Below, in pieces: positions 28,227 through 35,669 of a stretch of 64,000 nucleotides of DNA. Location: NCBI GenBank assembly GCA_047345645.1, contig JBLEFH010000003.1; one strand, written 5' to 3'. Numbering within the stretch: the first letter of the stretch is position 1; each line of letters begins with the position of its first letter. Source of the stretch: JBLEFH01 sp047345645 (GTDB lineage: Bacteria > Pseudomonadota > Alphaproteobacteria > Rhodobacterales > Rhodobacteraceae). Under the pieces are notes generated by a model, which did not search any database, had not been told where the DNA came from, and saw only the letters and a program-made list of their open reading frames with translations. A program made the position numbers and the translations under genes.

Positions 28227-28472
28227 ATGGCCATGGAAGCCCATGAAATCGAACATATGCTGCGGGAAGCCTTCCCGACCGCCAAAATCCGCGTGAGCGA
28301 TCTGGCGGGCGACGGCAATCATTACGCCGCCGAGGTGGAAGCCGAGGAGTTCGAGGGGCTGAACCGCGTGCAGCAGCAGCGCATGGTCTATTCGGCGCTG
28401 CAAGGCAAAATGGACGGGCCCGCGGGCGATCTGCACGCCCTCGCCCTGACGACGAAAGTTTTGAAACCCTGA
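28227..28472 (+). CDS. bolA: BolA-family protein
   Basis: An 81-aa BolA-like protein, forming Fe-S-bridged complexes with monothiol glutaredoxins. The family core is visible: IEHMLREAFPTAKIRVSDLAGDG, NHYAAEV (the conserved His near residue 33) and LNRVQQQRMVYSAL. The ATG at 28227 was chosen because AAAGGA lies eight bases upstream; a GTG at 28221 is also open. grxD follows 49 bp later, the classic BolA-Grx4 pair for iron sensing and Fe-S delivery. Confidence 0.9.
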   Translation: MAMEAHEIEHMLREAFPTAKIRVSDLAGDGNHYAAEVEAEEFEGLNRVQQQRMVYSALQGKMDGPAGDLHALALTTKVLKP

Positions 28473-28521
28473 GGGGATTTTACACATTCTCAGGCCCCAA
28501 AGCGGGCGGGAAGGATCAGCG

Positions 28522-28881
28522 ATGAGCGCAGAAGACACGATCAAATCCACCATCGACGCCAATGACGTGGTGCTGTTCATGAAGGGCACCAAGGAAATGC
28601 CGCAATGCGGGTTCTCCGCGCGGGTCGCCGGGGTGCTGAATTACATGGGCGTCGACTATGCCGACGTGAATGTGCTGGCCGATGAAGAGGTCCGCCAGGG
28701 CATCAAGGAATTCTCCGACTGGCCGACCATCCCGCAGCTTTACGTGAAGCAGGAATTCGTCGGCGGCTGCGACATCATCACCGAAATGACCCTCTCGGGC
28801 GAGCTGGACACGCTGTTTTCGAATAACGGGATCACCTTCGACAAGGACGCGGCGGACAAGATCCGTGAGGCGAACGGGTAA
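28522..28881 (+). CDS. grxD: Monothiol glutaredoxin, Grx4 type
   Basis: A 119-aa monothiol glutaredoxin carrying or storing 2Fe-2S clusters with glutathione. The active site CGFS is at 29-32, K21 lies in FMKGTKEMPQ, and WPTIPQLYV (67-75) plus GGCDI complete the glutathione site. Full length for a single-domain Grx4. It lies downstream of bolA, with which it would form the Fe-S complex. A bidirectional terminator ends the transcript. Confidence 0.96.
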   Translation: MSAEDTIKSTIDANDVVLFMKGTKEMPQCGFSARVAGVLNYMGVDYADVNVLADEEVRQGIKEFSDWPTIPQLYVKQEFVGGCDIITEMTLSGELDTLFSNNGITFDKDAADKIREANG

Positions 28882-28902
28882 AAGCCGGGCGTCAGCACCA
28901 AA

Positions 28903-28936
28903 GAAAAAACCCGCAGTCTCGGCTGCGGGTTTTTTC
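28903..28936. terminator. Bidirectional terminator between grxD and zapA
   Basis: A run of A (28904-28909), stem CCCGCAG (28910-28916)/CTGCGGG (28923-28929) and a run of T (28930-28935). It serves the convergent grxD and zapA transcripts. Confidence 0.92.
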
Positions 28937-28957
28937 ATGTCCAACTGAGCGCGCGGC

Positions 28958-29326
28958 TTACTTCGCCGCCGCTTCCAGCTTTTTCACCATCTCTTCGACC
29001 ATCCGCTCGGCTGCGCCGCCATCGGCGCCGGCGTCGGCGTAGCCGCGTTCGCGCTCGGCTTCGAGGTTGCGGATATAGGCTTCGAGCTTGTTGATCCGGG
29101 TTTGTTGGTCGCGGAAGGAGCGCTCTTGGTCGAGGATGCGGTCGGCGATGAGGATGCCCGAGAGCAGCATGATCCGCGACTCAGTGACGCTGGCCCCGGC
29201 CCCTTCGAGGATCCGGCTGGCTTCCTCGTCGAGGAGCGAGGCGGCGCGTTTCAGCTTGTCCTCTTCGCCCGGCTCGCAGGTGAATTCATACTCCCGCCCG
29301 CCAATGCTCAGCATTACGTTAGCCAT
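28958..29326 (-). CDS. zapA: Cell division protein ZapA
   Basis: A 122-aa ZapA, which cross-links FtsZ filaments at the division ring. The N-terminal globular part reads VMLSIGGREYEFTCEPGEEDKL, then a long coiled coil covers about 35-120 with the RILDQERSFRDQQTRINKLE stretch. It is encoded after, and overlapping by eight bases, the 74-aa coiled-coil gene, as with ZapA and its partner ZauP in Caulobacter. The tail is alanine- and lysine-rich. No motif is missing. Confidence 0.9.
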   Translation of the reverse strand: MANVMLSIGGREYEFTCEPGEEDKLKRAASLLDEEASRILEGAGASVTESRIMLLSGILIADRILDQERSFRDQQTRINKLEAYIRNLEAERERGYADAGADGGAAERMVEEMVKKLEAAAK

Positions 29327-29543
29327 TTTGCGCCTCCCTCTCGATCATCGGGCCAAGCTCGGCCAGAAGCTGGTTCAGCTCGGAAACATCCCGCTCCCGC
29401 TCGGCTTTGAGCGCTTCCAGCTCGGCGCGGAGCTTCGCGTTTTCCGCCGCAAGATCGCCGCCCTCGCCCGCCGCAGCAGACTGGGCTTCCAGCTTCGCCA
29501 GCGCCTTGTCAAATCGAGCCTTGAGCCCGGCCAGATCCGCCAT
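29319..29543 (-). CDS. zauP: ZauP-like coiled-coil partner of ZapA
   Basis: A 74-aa protein almost wholly coiled coil: LKARFDKALAKLEAQ, an alanine/glycine linker, then AENAKLRAELEALKAERE with heptads. In Caulobacter a small coiled-coil protein, ZauP, is encoded directly before zapA and binds it to tighten the Z ring. The same order and an 8-bp overlap are seen here. I assign it by context and shape; sequence identity cannot be measured. An ATG at 29543 has AAAGGAGG upstream. Confidence 0.62.
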   Translation of the reverse strand: MADLAGLKARFDKALAKLEAQSAAAGEGGDLAAENAKLRAELEALKAERERDVSELNQLLAELGPMIEREAQNG

Positions 29544-29706
29544 GAACGACCTCCTTTGTCTGTTCTCTCCTTTTTATCCCTTATAAGCAGCGGCGCAAGG
29601 GCGGGCAGCGAGATCGGCAATTCCTTCACCAATGCTTGACCAATGGGGCGCGGGACGCCAAACACAGGTGGACGATTGTATATCCTAACGCAGAAAGACC
29701 TTATCC

Positions 29707-31728
29707 ATGGAGTTGACCGAGCTGAAATCCGCCCATCCGGAACATTGGGACAAAGCAACCGCCCTGCGTGTGCTGGCCCTCGACGCGGTGGACGCCGCCA
29801 ATTCGGGCCATTCGGGGATGCCCATGGGGATGGCCGATGTGGCGACTGTTCTCTTCACCAAGCATCTGAAGTTCGATGCCAAGGCGCCGCGCTGGTTTGA
29901 CCGCGACCGGTTCATTCTCTCGGCGGGTCACGGCTCGATGCTGATCTATGGTCTGCTGCATCTCACCGGTTATGAGGACATGACCATCGAGCAGATTCGC
30001 AATTTCCGCCAGCTTGGCTCGATCACGGCGGGCCACCCGGAATATGGCCATGTGGACGGGGTCGAGACGACCACCGGGCCGCTTGGTCAGGGCCTCGCCA
30101 ATTCGGTTGGCTTTGCGATGGCCGAGGCGCATCTGCGGGCGAAATTCGGCAAGAAGCTGGTCGATCACCACACCTATGTGATCGCGGGCGATGGCTGCCT
30201 GATGGAAGGCGTCAGCGAGGAAGCGATTGGTCTGGCGGGTCGTCACGAGCTGGAGAGGCTGATCGTGTTCTGGGACGACAACAATATTTCCATCGACGGT
30301 AAGGTCTCGCTTTCCTCGGTCACCGACCAGCGCGCGCGGTTCAGGGCGCATGGCTGGGAAGTTCTCGATGTGGACGGGCATAACCCGGACGAGATCGACG
30401 CGGCGATTACGAAAGCCAAGAAGGGTTTCGGCAAGCCGGTGATGATTGCGTGTAAAACGCATATCGGTTTCGGCGCGCCGACACTTCAGGACACCAACAA
30501 AGCCCATGGCGCGATCACCGGCGATGATGAGGTTTCCGGCACCCGCAAGGCGTATGGCTGGGAGCATGGGCCGTTTGAGATTCCCGCTGACATCAAATCC
30601 GCTTGGGAAGAAGCTGGCCAGCGCGGCGCCGAAGAGCGCAAGGAATGGGAAGGCCGCGTTGAGGCGGCGAAGGGTGGCAAGGGCAATGAGTTCCGCCGCT
30701 TGCTCGCTGATGAGCTGCCGAAAAAGCTGACCAATGCGATCCGCAAGGAAAAGAAAACGCTGGCTGAAGAGAAGCCGAAGCTCGCCACCCGCGCCTCCTC
30801 GCAGCGCGCGCTGGAAGTCATCAACCCGATTGTCACTGAAACCATCGGCGGCTCGGCGGATCTCACCGGCTCGAACAACACCAACACCGACGGGCTTGGC
30901 ACCTTCGATGTGGACAACCGCACCGGGCGTCACGTCCATTACGGGATCCGCGAGCATGGCATGGCCGCGGCGATGAACGGGATGCGGCTCCATGGCGGCG
31001 TGCGCCCCTATGGCGGCACCTTCCTGACCTTCTCGGATTACGCGCGCCCGTCCATGCGCCTCTCCGCGCTGATGGGGATTCAGGTGACCTATGTGATGAC
31101 GCACGACTCCATCGGGGTCGGCGAGGACGGCCCGACGCACCAGCCTGTGGAGCATGTCGCGGCGCTCCGGGCGATCCCGAACATGACCGTGATCCGCCCC
31201 GCCGATGCGGTGGAAACCCTTGAGGCATGGGAATATGCGCTGACCCATACGGACGGCCCGACCACGCTGGCGCTTTCGCGTCAGGGTCTGCCGGCGGTGC
31301 GGGACAGCTATAAGCCGCAAAGCGAAGTGGCGCGCGGTGCCTATATCCTCGCCGAATCCGAAGGCCGCCGCCGGGTCATCCTGATCGCGACTGGCTCGGA
31401 AGTCTCCATCGCCATGGAAGCCAAGAAAATTCTGGAAGCGGAAGCGATTGGCACCCGTGTCGTCTCGATGCCCTCCATGGAGATTTTTGCGCAGCAAGAC
31501 GAGAAATACCGCAAGAAGGTTCTCCCCGCAGGTGCCGTGCGCGTTGGCGTGGAAGCGGCCGTGCAGCAAGGCTGGGACCGCTGGCTCACGGGCGAGCGCG
31601 GGCGCGACGGCAAGGCCGCTTTCGTCGGGATGGAGGGCTTCGGCGCATCCGCACCGGCGGGCGATCTTTACAAACATTTCGGGATCACGGCGGACGCCGT
31701 GGCCGATGCGGCGCGCGCCCTGCTCTGA
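29707..31728 (+). CDS. tkt: Transketolase
   Basis: A 673-aa thiamine-diphosphate enzyme of the pentose phosphate pathway (and Calvin-type sugar rearrangement). ANSGHSGMPMGMADVATVLF, SAGHGSMLIYGLL, EYGHVDGVETTTGPLGQG and the TPP motif GDGCLMEGVSEEA with the Asn-rich end WDDNNISID are intact; the second half has VMTHDSIGVGEDGPTHQP. Length and motifs are normal. A 47-aa membrane protein gene follows after three bases and then pgk, so it may be co-transcribed. Confidence 0.97.
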   Translation: MELTELKSAHPEHWDKATALRVLALDAVDAANSGHSGMPMGMADVATVLFTKHLKFDAKAPRWFDRDRFILSAGHGSMLIYGLLHLTGYEDMTIEQIRNFRQLGSITAGHPEYGHVDGVETTTGPLGQGLANSVGFAMAEAHLRAKFGKKLVDHHTYVIAGDGCLMEGVSEEAIGLAGRHELERLIVFWDDNNISIDGKVSLSSVTDQRARFRAHGWEVLDVDGHNPDEIDAAITKAKKGFGKPVMIACKTHIGFGAPTLQDTNKAHGAITGDDEVSGTRKAYGWEHGPFEIPADIKSAWEEAGQRGAEERKEWEGRVEAAKGGKGNEFRRLLADELPKKLTNAIRKEKKTLAEEKPKLATRASSQRALEVINPIVTETIGGSADLTGSNNTNTDGLGTFDVDNRTGRHVHYGIREHGMAAAMNGMRLHGGVRPYGGTFLTFSDYARPSMRLSALMGIQVTYVMTHDSIGVGEDGPTHQPVEHVAALRAIPNMTVIRPADAVETLEAWEYALTHTDGPTTLALSRQGLPAVRDSYKPQSEVARGAYILAESEGRRRVILIATGSEVSIAMEAKKILEAEAIGTRVVSMPSMEIFAQQDEKYRKKVLPAGAVRVGVEAAVQQGWDRWLTGERGRDGKAAFVGMEGFGASAPAGDLYKHFGITADAVADAARALL

Positions 31729-31731
31729 CGC

Positions 31732-31875
31732 ATGGGCCCGCGTGGACTGTTGATAACAGCCCTTCTGATCGGCGGTGCGATAGCCGCCGATCACTTTCTT
31801 AACGATGACCGCATTCTGATCTTCGCCGGCGGGGTTCTCATCGAGACCATCGACCGGCTCGCATTCTGGCGATAG
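31732..31875 (+). CDS. 47-aa small membrane protein between tkt and pgk
   Basis: ATG at 31732, three bases after the tkt stop, to TAG at 31875. The reading gives MGPRGLLITALLIGGAIAAD followed by HFLNDDRILIFAGGVLIETI and a closing DRLAFWR. There is one clear hydrophobic helix (about 5-18) and a second moderate one (28-38). It is too short for family assignment. Its position in the tkt-pgk group and good codon use suggest a real gene. No strong ribosome site other than coupling to tkt. Confidence 0.6.
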   Translation: MGPRGLLITALLIGGAIAADHFLNDDRILIFAGGVLIETIDRLAFWR

Positions 31876-31884
31876 GAGCCCAAT

Positions 31885-33030
31885 ATGGCCTGGAAATCCC
31901 TCGACGACATGGACCTCAATGGCAAGCGCGTGGTCACCCGTGTGGACCTCAACGTGCCGGTTAAAGACGGCAAGGTGACGGACACGACCCGCATCGACCG
32001 CATCGTGCCGACCATCGACAAGATCATCGACAAGGGCGGCAAGCCGATCCTGCTCGCCCATTTCGACCGCCCCAAGGGCAAGGTCGTGCCGGAGATGAGC
32101 CTTGAGCAGATCATGCCCGCGCTGGAATCCGCGCTTGGCCGCAAGGTCGCGTTCAACGACGCGGAGACGGAGGCCGAGGTGATCCTGATGGAAAACACCC
32201 GCTTCAATCCGGGTGAGGAAAGCAATGATGCGGACTATGCCAAGGAGTTGGCGGCGCTTGGCGATGTCTATTGCAACGACGCGTTTTCGGCGGCGCACCG
32301 CGCTCATGCCTCGACCGAAGGGATCGCGCATCTGCTGCCCTCTTGCGCGGGCGAGTTGATGGCGCAGGAACTCCGCGCGCTGGAACAGGCGCTGTCTGCG
32401 CCGGAGCGTCCGGTGGTGGCGGTTGTGGGCGGGGCGAAAGTGTCGACCAAGCTCGACCTTCTGGGCAATCTCATCGCCAAGGTGGACAAGCTGGTGATCG
32501 GCGGCGGCATGGCGAACACCTTCCTCGCCGCGCAGGGCCATGAGGTCGGCAAATCGCTTTGCGAGCATGATCTTGCAGGCACCGCGCGGGAGATCATGGA
32601 GAAGGCGAAAGGCACGGGCTGCGAGATCATCCTGCCGAAAGATTTCGTCGTCGCGCGGGAGTTCAAGGCAGGCGCGGACAATGAGATCGTCAGCGAATGC
32701 CCGACCGATGCGATGATCCTCGATGCCGGGCCGCAGGCGATTGACGAGATCAAGGCGGCCTTTGACGGATCGAAAACGCTGGTCTGGAACGGCCCGCTCG
32801 GCGCCTTCGAGATCGAGCCGTTCGACACCGCGACCAACCTCACCGCGCGCCATGCGGCGGAACTGACCAAGGCGGGCAAGCTGCTCTCCGTCGCGGGCGG
32901 CGGCGATACGGTGGCGGCGCTCAATGCCGCCGGTGTGGCCGAGGATTTCTCCTATGTCTCTTCCGCCGGCGGCGCGTTTCTGGAGTGGCTGGAGGGCAAA
33001 ACCCTGCCCGGCGTCGCCGCGCTCGGCTAA
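31885..33030 (+). CDS. pgk: Phosphoglycerate kinase
   Basis: A 381-aa enzyme interconverting 1,3-bisphosphoglycerate and 3-phosphoglycerate with ATP. VVTRVDLNVPVKDGKV and LLAHFDRPKGK give the substrate site, VVGGAKVSTKLDLL the hinge, and SVAGGGDTVAALNAAG the nucleotide loop. AGGAG lies nine bases before the ATG. Slightly short of the typical 390-400 but complete. gap is not adjacent here. A class I aldolase gene follows after 150 bp. Confidence 0.97.
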   Translation: MAWKSLDDMDLNGKRVVTRVDLNVPVKDGKVTDTTRIDRIVPTIDKIIDKGGKPILLAHFDRPKGKVVPEMSLEQIMPALESALGRKVAFNDAETEAEVILMENTRFNPGEESNDADYAKELAALGDVYCNDAFSAAHRAHASTEGIAHLLPSCAGELMAQELRALEQALSAPERPVVAVVGGAKVSTKLDLLGNLIAKVDKLVIGGGMANTFLAAQGHEVGKSLCEHDLAGTAREIMEKAKGTGCEIILPKDFVVAREFKAGADNEIVSECPTDAMILDAGPQAIDEIKAAFDGSKTLVWNGPLGAFEIEPFDTATNLTARHAAELTKAGKLLSVAGGGDTVAALNAAGVAEDFSYVSSAGGAFLEWLEGKTLPGVAALG

Positions 33031-33105
33031 GCTCAAAACCTCGCGGCGGTCTCACAGATTGGGGAGATCGCCGCGTGAAATGCGCCTCAAAGCGCTGTGA
33101 AAATC

Positions 33106-33120
33106 TGTTAGCGCACACAC
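33106..33120. promoter_or_regulatory. Half-site resembling the zwf operator, upstream of the aldolase gene
   Basis: TGTTAGCGCACACA at 33106-33119 matches the left half of the zwf palindrome (TGTTACCG) but has a poor right half. It lies about 65 bp before the aldolase start. In Sinorhizobium a LacI-type regulator also controls an aldolase gene. Weak evidence. Confidence 0.25.
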
Positions 33121-33183
33121 AGGGTTGTTTGCGCACCCCCTGCTCGCTAAGCCCGACCCCGTAACAATGCAATGCGGGAGAGC

Positions 33184-34116
33184 ATGATGAAAGCGACCAA
33201 AGCCGTTCAGAAAATTCTGGCCAATTACGAAGGCACCAGCCCCGGCGTGAAGGCCAATCTCTGCCGCATCCTGATGCAGGGCAAACTGGGCGGAACCGGC
33301 AAGATGATCATCCTCCCCGTCGATCAAGGGTTCGAGCATGGACCGGCCCGCAGCTTCGCGGTGAACCCGGCGGCTTACGATCCGCATTACCATTTCCAGC
33401 TCGCGCTCGACGCGGGCCTCAGCGCTTACGCCGCCCCCCTCGGGATGCTGGAAGCGGGCGCGGAGACCTTTGCGGGGCAGCTTCCGCTGATCCTGAAAGC
33501 CAACAGCGCGAACTCGCTCATCCCGAATGAAGCGCCGAAAGATCAGGCGATCACCGCGTCGGTGCAGGACGCGCTGCGCATCGGTGCGGGCTTTATCGGC
33601 TTTACCATCTATCCCGGCTCCTCCACCGCGCTCGATATGTTCGAGGAAATCGCGGAAATGCGCGCCGAAGCGGAATCCGTCGGCATCGGCACGGTGATCT
33701 GGTCATATCCGCGCGGCGAAGCGCTCGACAAGGATGGCGAGACGGCGGCGGATATCGGCTCCTACGCGGCGCAGATCGCGGCGCTGCTCGGCGCGCATAT
33801 CATCAAGGTGAAGCTCTCCAGCGACCATTTGTCGCTGAAGGAAGCGAAGAAGGTCTATGAGGACGAGAAAATCGACCTCTCCAGCCAAGCGAAACGCGTG
33901 GAAGATGTGATGAAATCCAGCTTTAACGGGCGCCGCATCGTGGTCTTCTCCGGCGGTGCGAAGAAGGGTTCGGACAGCGTTTACGACGACGCCCGCGCAA
34001 TCCGTGACGGCGGCGGCAATGGCTCGATCATCGGCCGCAACACCTTCCAGCGCCCGCGCGCGGAAGCGCTCGACATGCTCTCCAAGCTGATCGACATTTA
34101 TAAGGGCAAGGCATAA
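33184..34116 (+). CDS. Class I fructose-bisphosphate aldolase (FbaB/DhnA type)
   Basis: A 310-aa archaeal-type class I aldolase cleaving fructose 1,6-bisphosphate without metal. LPVDQGFEHGPARSF near residue 43 and the Schiff-base region GAHIIKVKLSSDHLS (about 200-214) mark the DhnA/FbaB family, and IVVFSGGAKKGSDSVYDDARAI holds the phosphate site. Two ATGs lie in tandem (33184, 33187) after GGGAG, so the exact start is uncertain by one codon. A terminator follows. It works in lower glycolysis or gluconeogenesis beside pgk. Confidence 0.92.
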   Translation: MMKATKAVQKILANYEGTSPGVKANLCRILMQGKLGGTGKMIILPVDQGFEHGPARSFAVNPAAYDPHYHFQLALDAGLSAYAAPLGMLEAGAETFAGQLPLILKANSANSLIPNEAPKDQAITASVQDALRIGAGFIGFTIYPGSSTALDMFEEIAEMRAEAESVGIGTVIWSYPRGEALDKDGETAADIGSYAAQIAALLGAHIIKVKLSSDHLSLKEAKKVYEDEKIDLSSQAKRVEDVMKSSFNGRRIVVFSGGAKKGSDSVYDDARAIRDGGGNGSIIGRNTFQRPRAEALDMLSKLIDIYKGKA

Positions 34117-34149
34117 GCGCCGCGCCCCGTTGCACAAATGACTCAGAAT

Positions 34150-34170
34150 GGGCGCTTTGGCGCCCTTTTT
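34150..34170 (+). terminator. Rho-independent terminator after the aldolase gene
   Basis: Stem GGGCGC (34150-34155)/GCGCCC (34160-34165), loop of four, then five T. Confidence 0.85.
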
Positions 34171-34246
34171 GATTCGCCTGCCCTCTTGGGGGATTCACAC
34201 AAGGCTTTTCTTTTGCCATAGTGAACAAAACATAAGAGCAGGCAGC

Positions 34247-34552
34247 ATGAGCAAACGTCCCACATTCGCAGGGTGGTCTTTTGGCAAGATCGCGCCGGTC
34301 GCGTTTTTCGCGCTGGCGGGATATTTTGCGTTTACGGCCATCAGCGGCGATCACGGGATCTTCCGCCGGATCGAGATCGAAAGTGCGCAGGACGCCTTTC
34401 AGGGCGAGCTGGACACGCTGACCGACCGGCGCATGGCGCTCGAAAACAAGACGCGCCGCCTCTCCGATGATTATCTCGATCTGGAACTTCTGGACGAGCG
34501 CGCCCGCGCCACTCTCGGCCTCACTGCCGCCGACGAAATCGTCATCCGTTAA
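34247..34552 (+). CDS. ftsB: FtsB/DivIC-type septum formation initiator
   Basis: A 101-aa bitopic protein. Residues about 14-33 are the single membrane helix (APVAFFALAGYFAFTAI), followed by a coiled coil (40-75, with AFQGELDTLTDRRMALENKT) and a C-terminal LELLDERARATLGL, the usual DivIC/FtsB ending. It links FtsL and FtsQ in the divisome. I chose the ATG at 34247 at the cytoplasmic basic tip; the frame is open for 33 more codons across the terminator, which is not plausible. It sits just before pdhA, as in many alphaproteobacteria. Confidence 0.85.
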   Translation: MSKRPTFAGWSFGKIAPVAFFALAGYFAFTAISGDHGIFRRIEIESAQDAFQGELDTLTDRRMALENKTRRLSDDYLDLELLDERARATLGLTAADEIVIR

Positions 34553-34566
34553 TAAGCTTACAATTT

Positions 34567-34609
34567 GGTGAAAAAATGGGTTTCACCGTGACGCCACGTT
34601 CTTTATACT
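34567..34609 (+). promoter_or_regulatory. Promoter candidate for pdhA with overlapping inverted repeat
   Basis: A -35-like TTTCAC (34581-34586) and a -10-like TATACT (34604-34609) with 17 bases between. The -35 is part of an inverted repeat GGTGAAA (34567-34573)/TTTCACC (34581-34587), which could be an operator or RNA hairpin. Confidence 0.5.
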
Positions 34610-34611
34610 GA

Positions 34612-34629
34612 TAGTTAGACGTTTAACTA
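34612..34629. promoter_or_regulatory. Palindrome in the pdhA leader
   Basis: TAGTTAGACGTTTAACTA has perfect 6-bp arms and ends 17 bases before the pdhA ATG, just after the -10 candidate. A repressor bound here would block the pdh operon. The GTTA/TAAC ends are like those at zwf, but the spacing is two bases longer, so a different protein may bind. Confidence 0.5.
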
Positions 34630-34646
34630 CTTTTAGAGGAAACGCC

Positions 34647-35657
34647 ATGGCGACAGCAAGATCGACCAGCCGAAGCACAAAAGCGAAGGCACCCCCCCTC
34701 CCTAAGAAGGATGAATTGCTCAAGATGTATAAGGACATGCTCCTTATCCGTCGGTTTGAGGAGAAGGCTGGCCAGCTTTATGGCATGGGCCTCATTGGGG
34801 GGTTCTGCCACCTTTACATCGGTCAGGAAGCGGTCGTTGTCGGCCTTGAGGCCGCGTCCATCGAGGGCGATCAGATGATTACGGCCTACCGCGATCACGG
34901 GCATATGCTCGCCTGCGGGATGGACCCCAAAGGCGTGATGGCCGAGCTGACCGGCCGCGAGGGCGGCTACTCCAAAGGTAAGGGCGGCTCGATGCATATG
35001 TTCTCGAAAGAAGAGGACTTTTACGGTGGTCACGGCATCGTCGGCGCGCAGGTGCCGATTGGCGCGGGTCTCGCTTTTGCCAATAAATACAAAGAGAACA
35101 ACAATGTCTGTATGACCTATTTCGGGGATGGCGCGGCCAACCAGGGACAGGTTTATGAGGCGTTCAACATGGCCTCGCTCTGGAAGCTTCCGGTGATTTT
35201 CGTCATCGAGAACAACCAATACGCCATGGGCACCTCGCTCAAGCGTGGCTCCTCCACCCCCAGCCTCTACACCCGCGGCGAAGCTTTCGCTATTCCGGGC
35301 GAAGCGGTCGACGGGATGGACGTTCTGGCCGTGAAAGCGGCGGGCCAGAAAGCCATGAAGCACTGCCGCGACGGCAAAGGCCCCTATATTCTGGAAATGA
35401 ACACCTACCGCTATCGCGGCCACTCCATGTCGGACCCGGCGAAATACCGGACCCGCGATGAGGTGAACAAGATGAAGGATGAGCGCGACCCGATTGGCGC
35501 GGTCCGCAAGCTGCTCATCGAGAACGACATGGCGACCGAGGATGATCTCAAAGAGGTCGACAAGGAGATCAAGGCCATCGTCAACGAGTCCGCGCAATTT
35601 GCGCAGGACAGCCCGGAGCCGGATGAGTCCGAGCTCTACACCGAGATTTACGCATAA
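34647..35657 (+). CDS. pdhA: Pyruvate dehydrogenase E1 subunit alpha
   Basis: A 336-aa E1 alpha that, with PdhB, decarboxylates pyruvate using thiamine diphosphate. The TPP motif runs from GDG (160-162) to NN (189-190), the RFEEKAGQLYGMG and YRDHGHMLACGM regions bind substrate, and the phosphorylation-loop-type YRGHSMSDPAKYRTRDE is present. The first 20 residues are rich in Ser, Thr and Lys, a common bacterial extension. RBS AGAGGAAA precedes the ATG. It starts the pdhA-pdhB-pdhC operon, with pdhB 12 bases downstream. Confidence 0.97.
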   Translation: MATARSTSRSTKAKAPPLPKKDELLKMYKDMLLIRRFEEKAGQLYGMGLIGGFCHLYIGQEAVVVGLEAASIEGDQMITAYRDHGHMLACGMDPKGVMAELTGREGGYSKGKGGSMHMFSKEEDFYGGHGIVGAQVPIGAGLAFANKYKENNNVCMTYFGDGAANQGQVYEAFNMASLWKLPVIFVIENNQYAMGTSLKRGSSTPSLYTRGEAFAIPGEAVDGMDVLAVKAAGQKAMKHCRDGKGPYILEMNTYRYRGHSMSDPAKYRTRDEVNKMKDERDPIGAVRKLLIENDMATEDDLKEVDKEIKAIVNESAQFAQDSPEPDESELYTEIYA

Positions 35658-35669
35658 GGAGGGCACTGA

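Noticed and set aside
29701..33036. An 1100-codon minus-strand frame opposite tkt and pgk
   Set aside because: Spans two certain genes in antisense and shows no family features.
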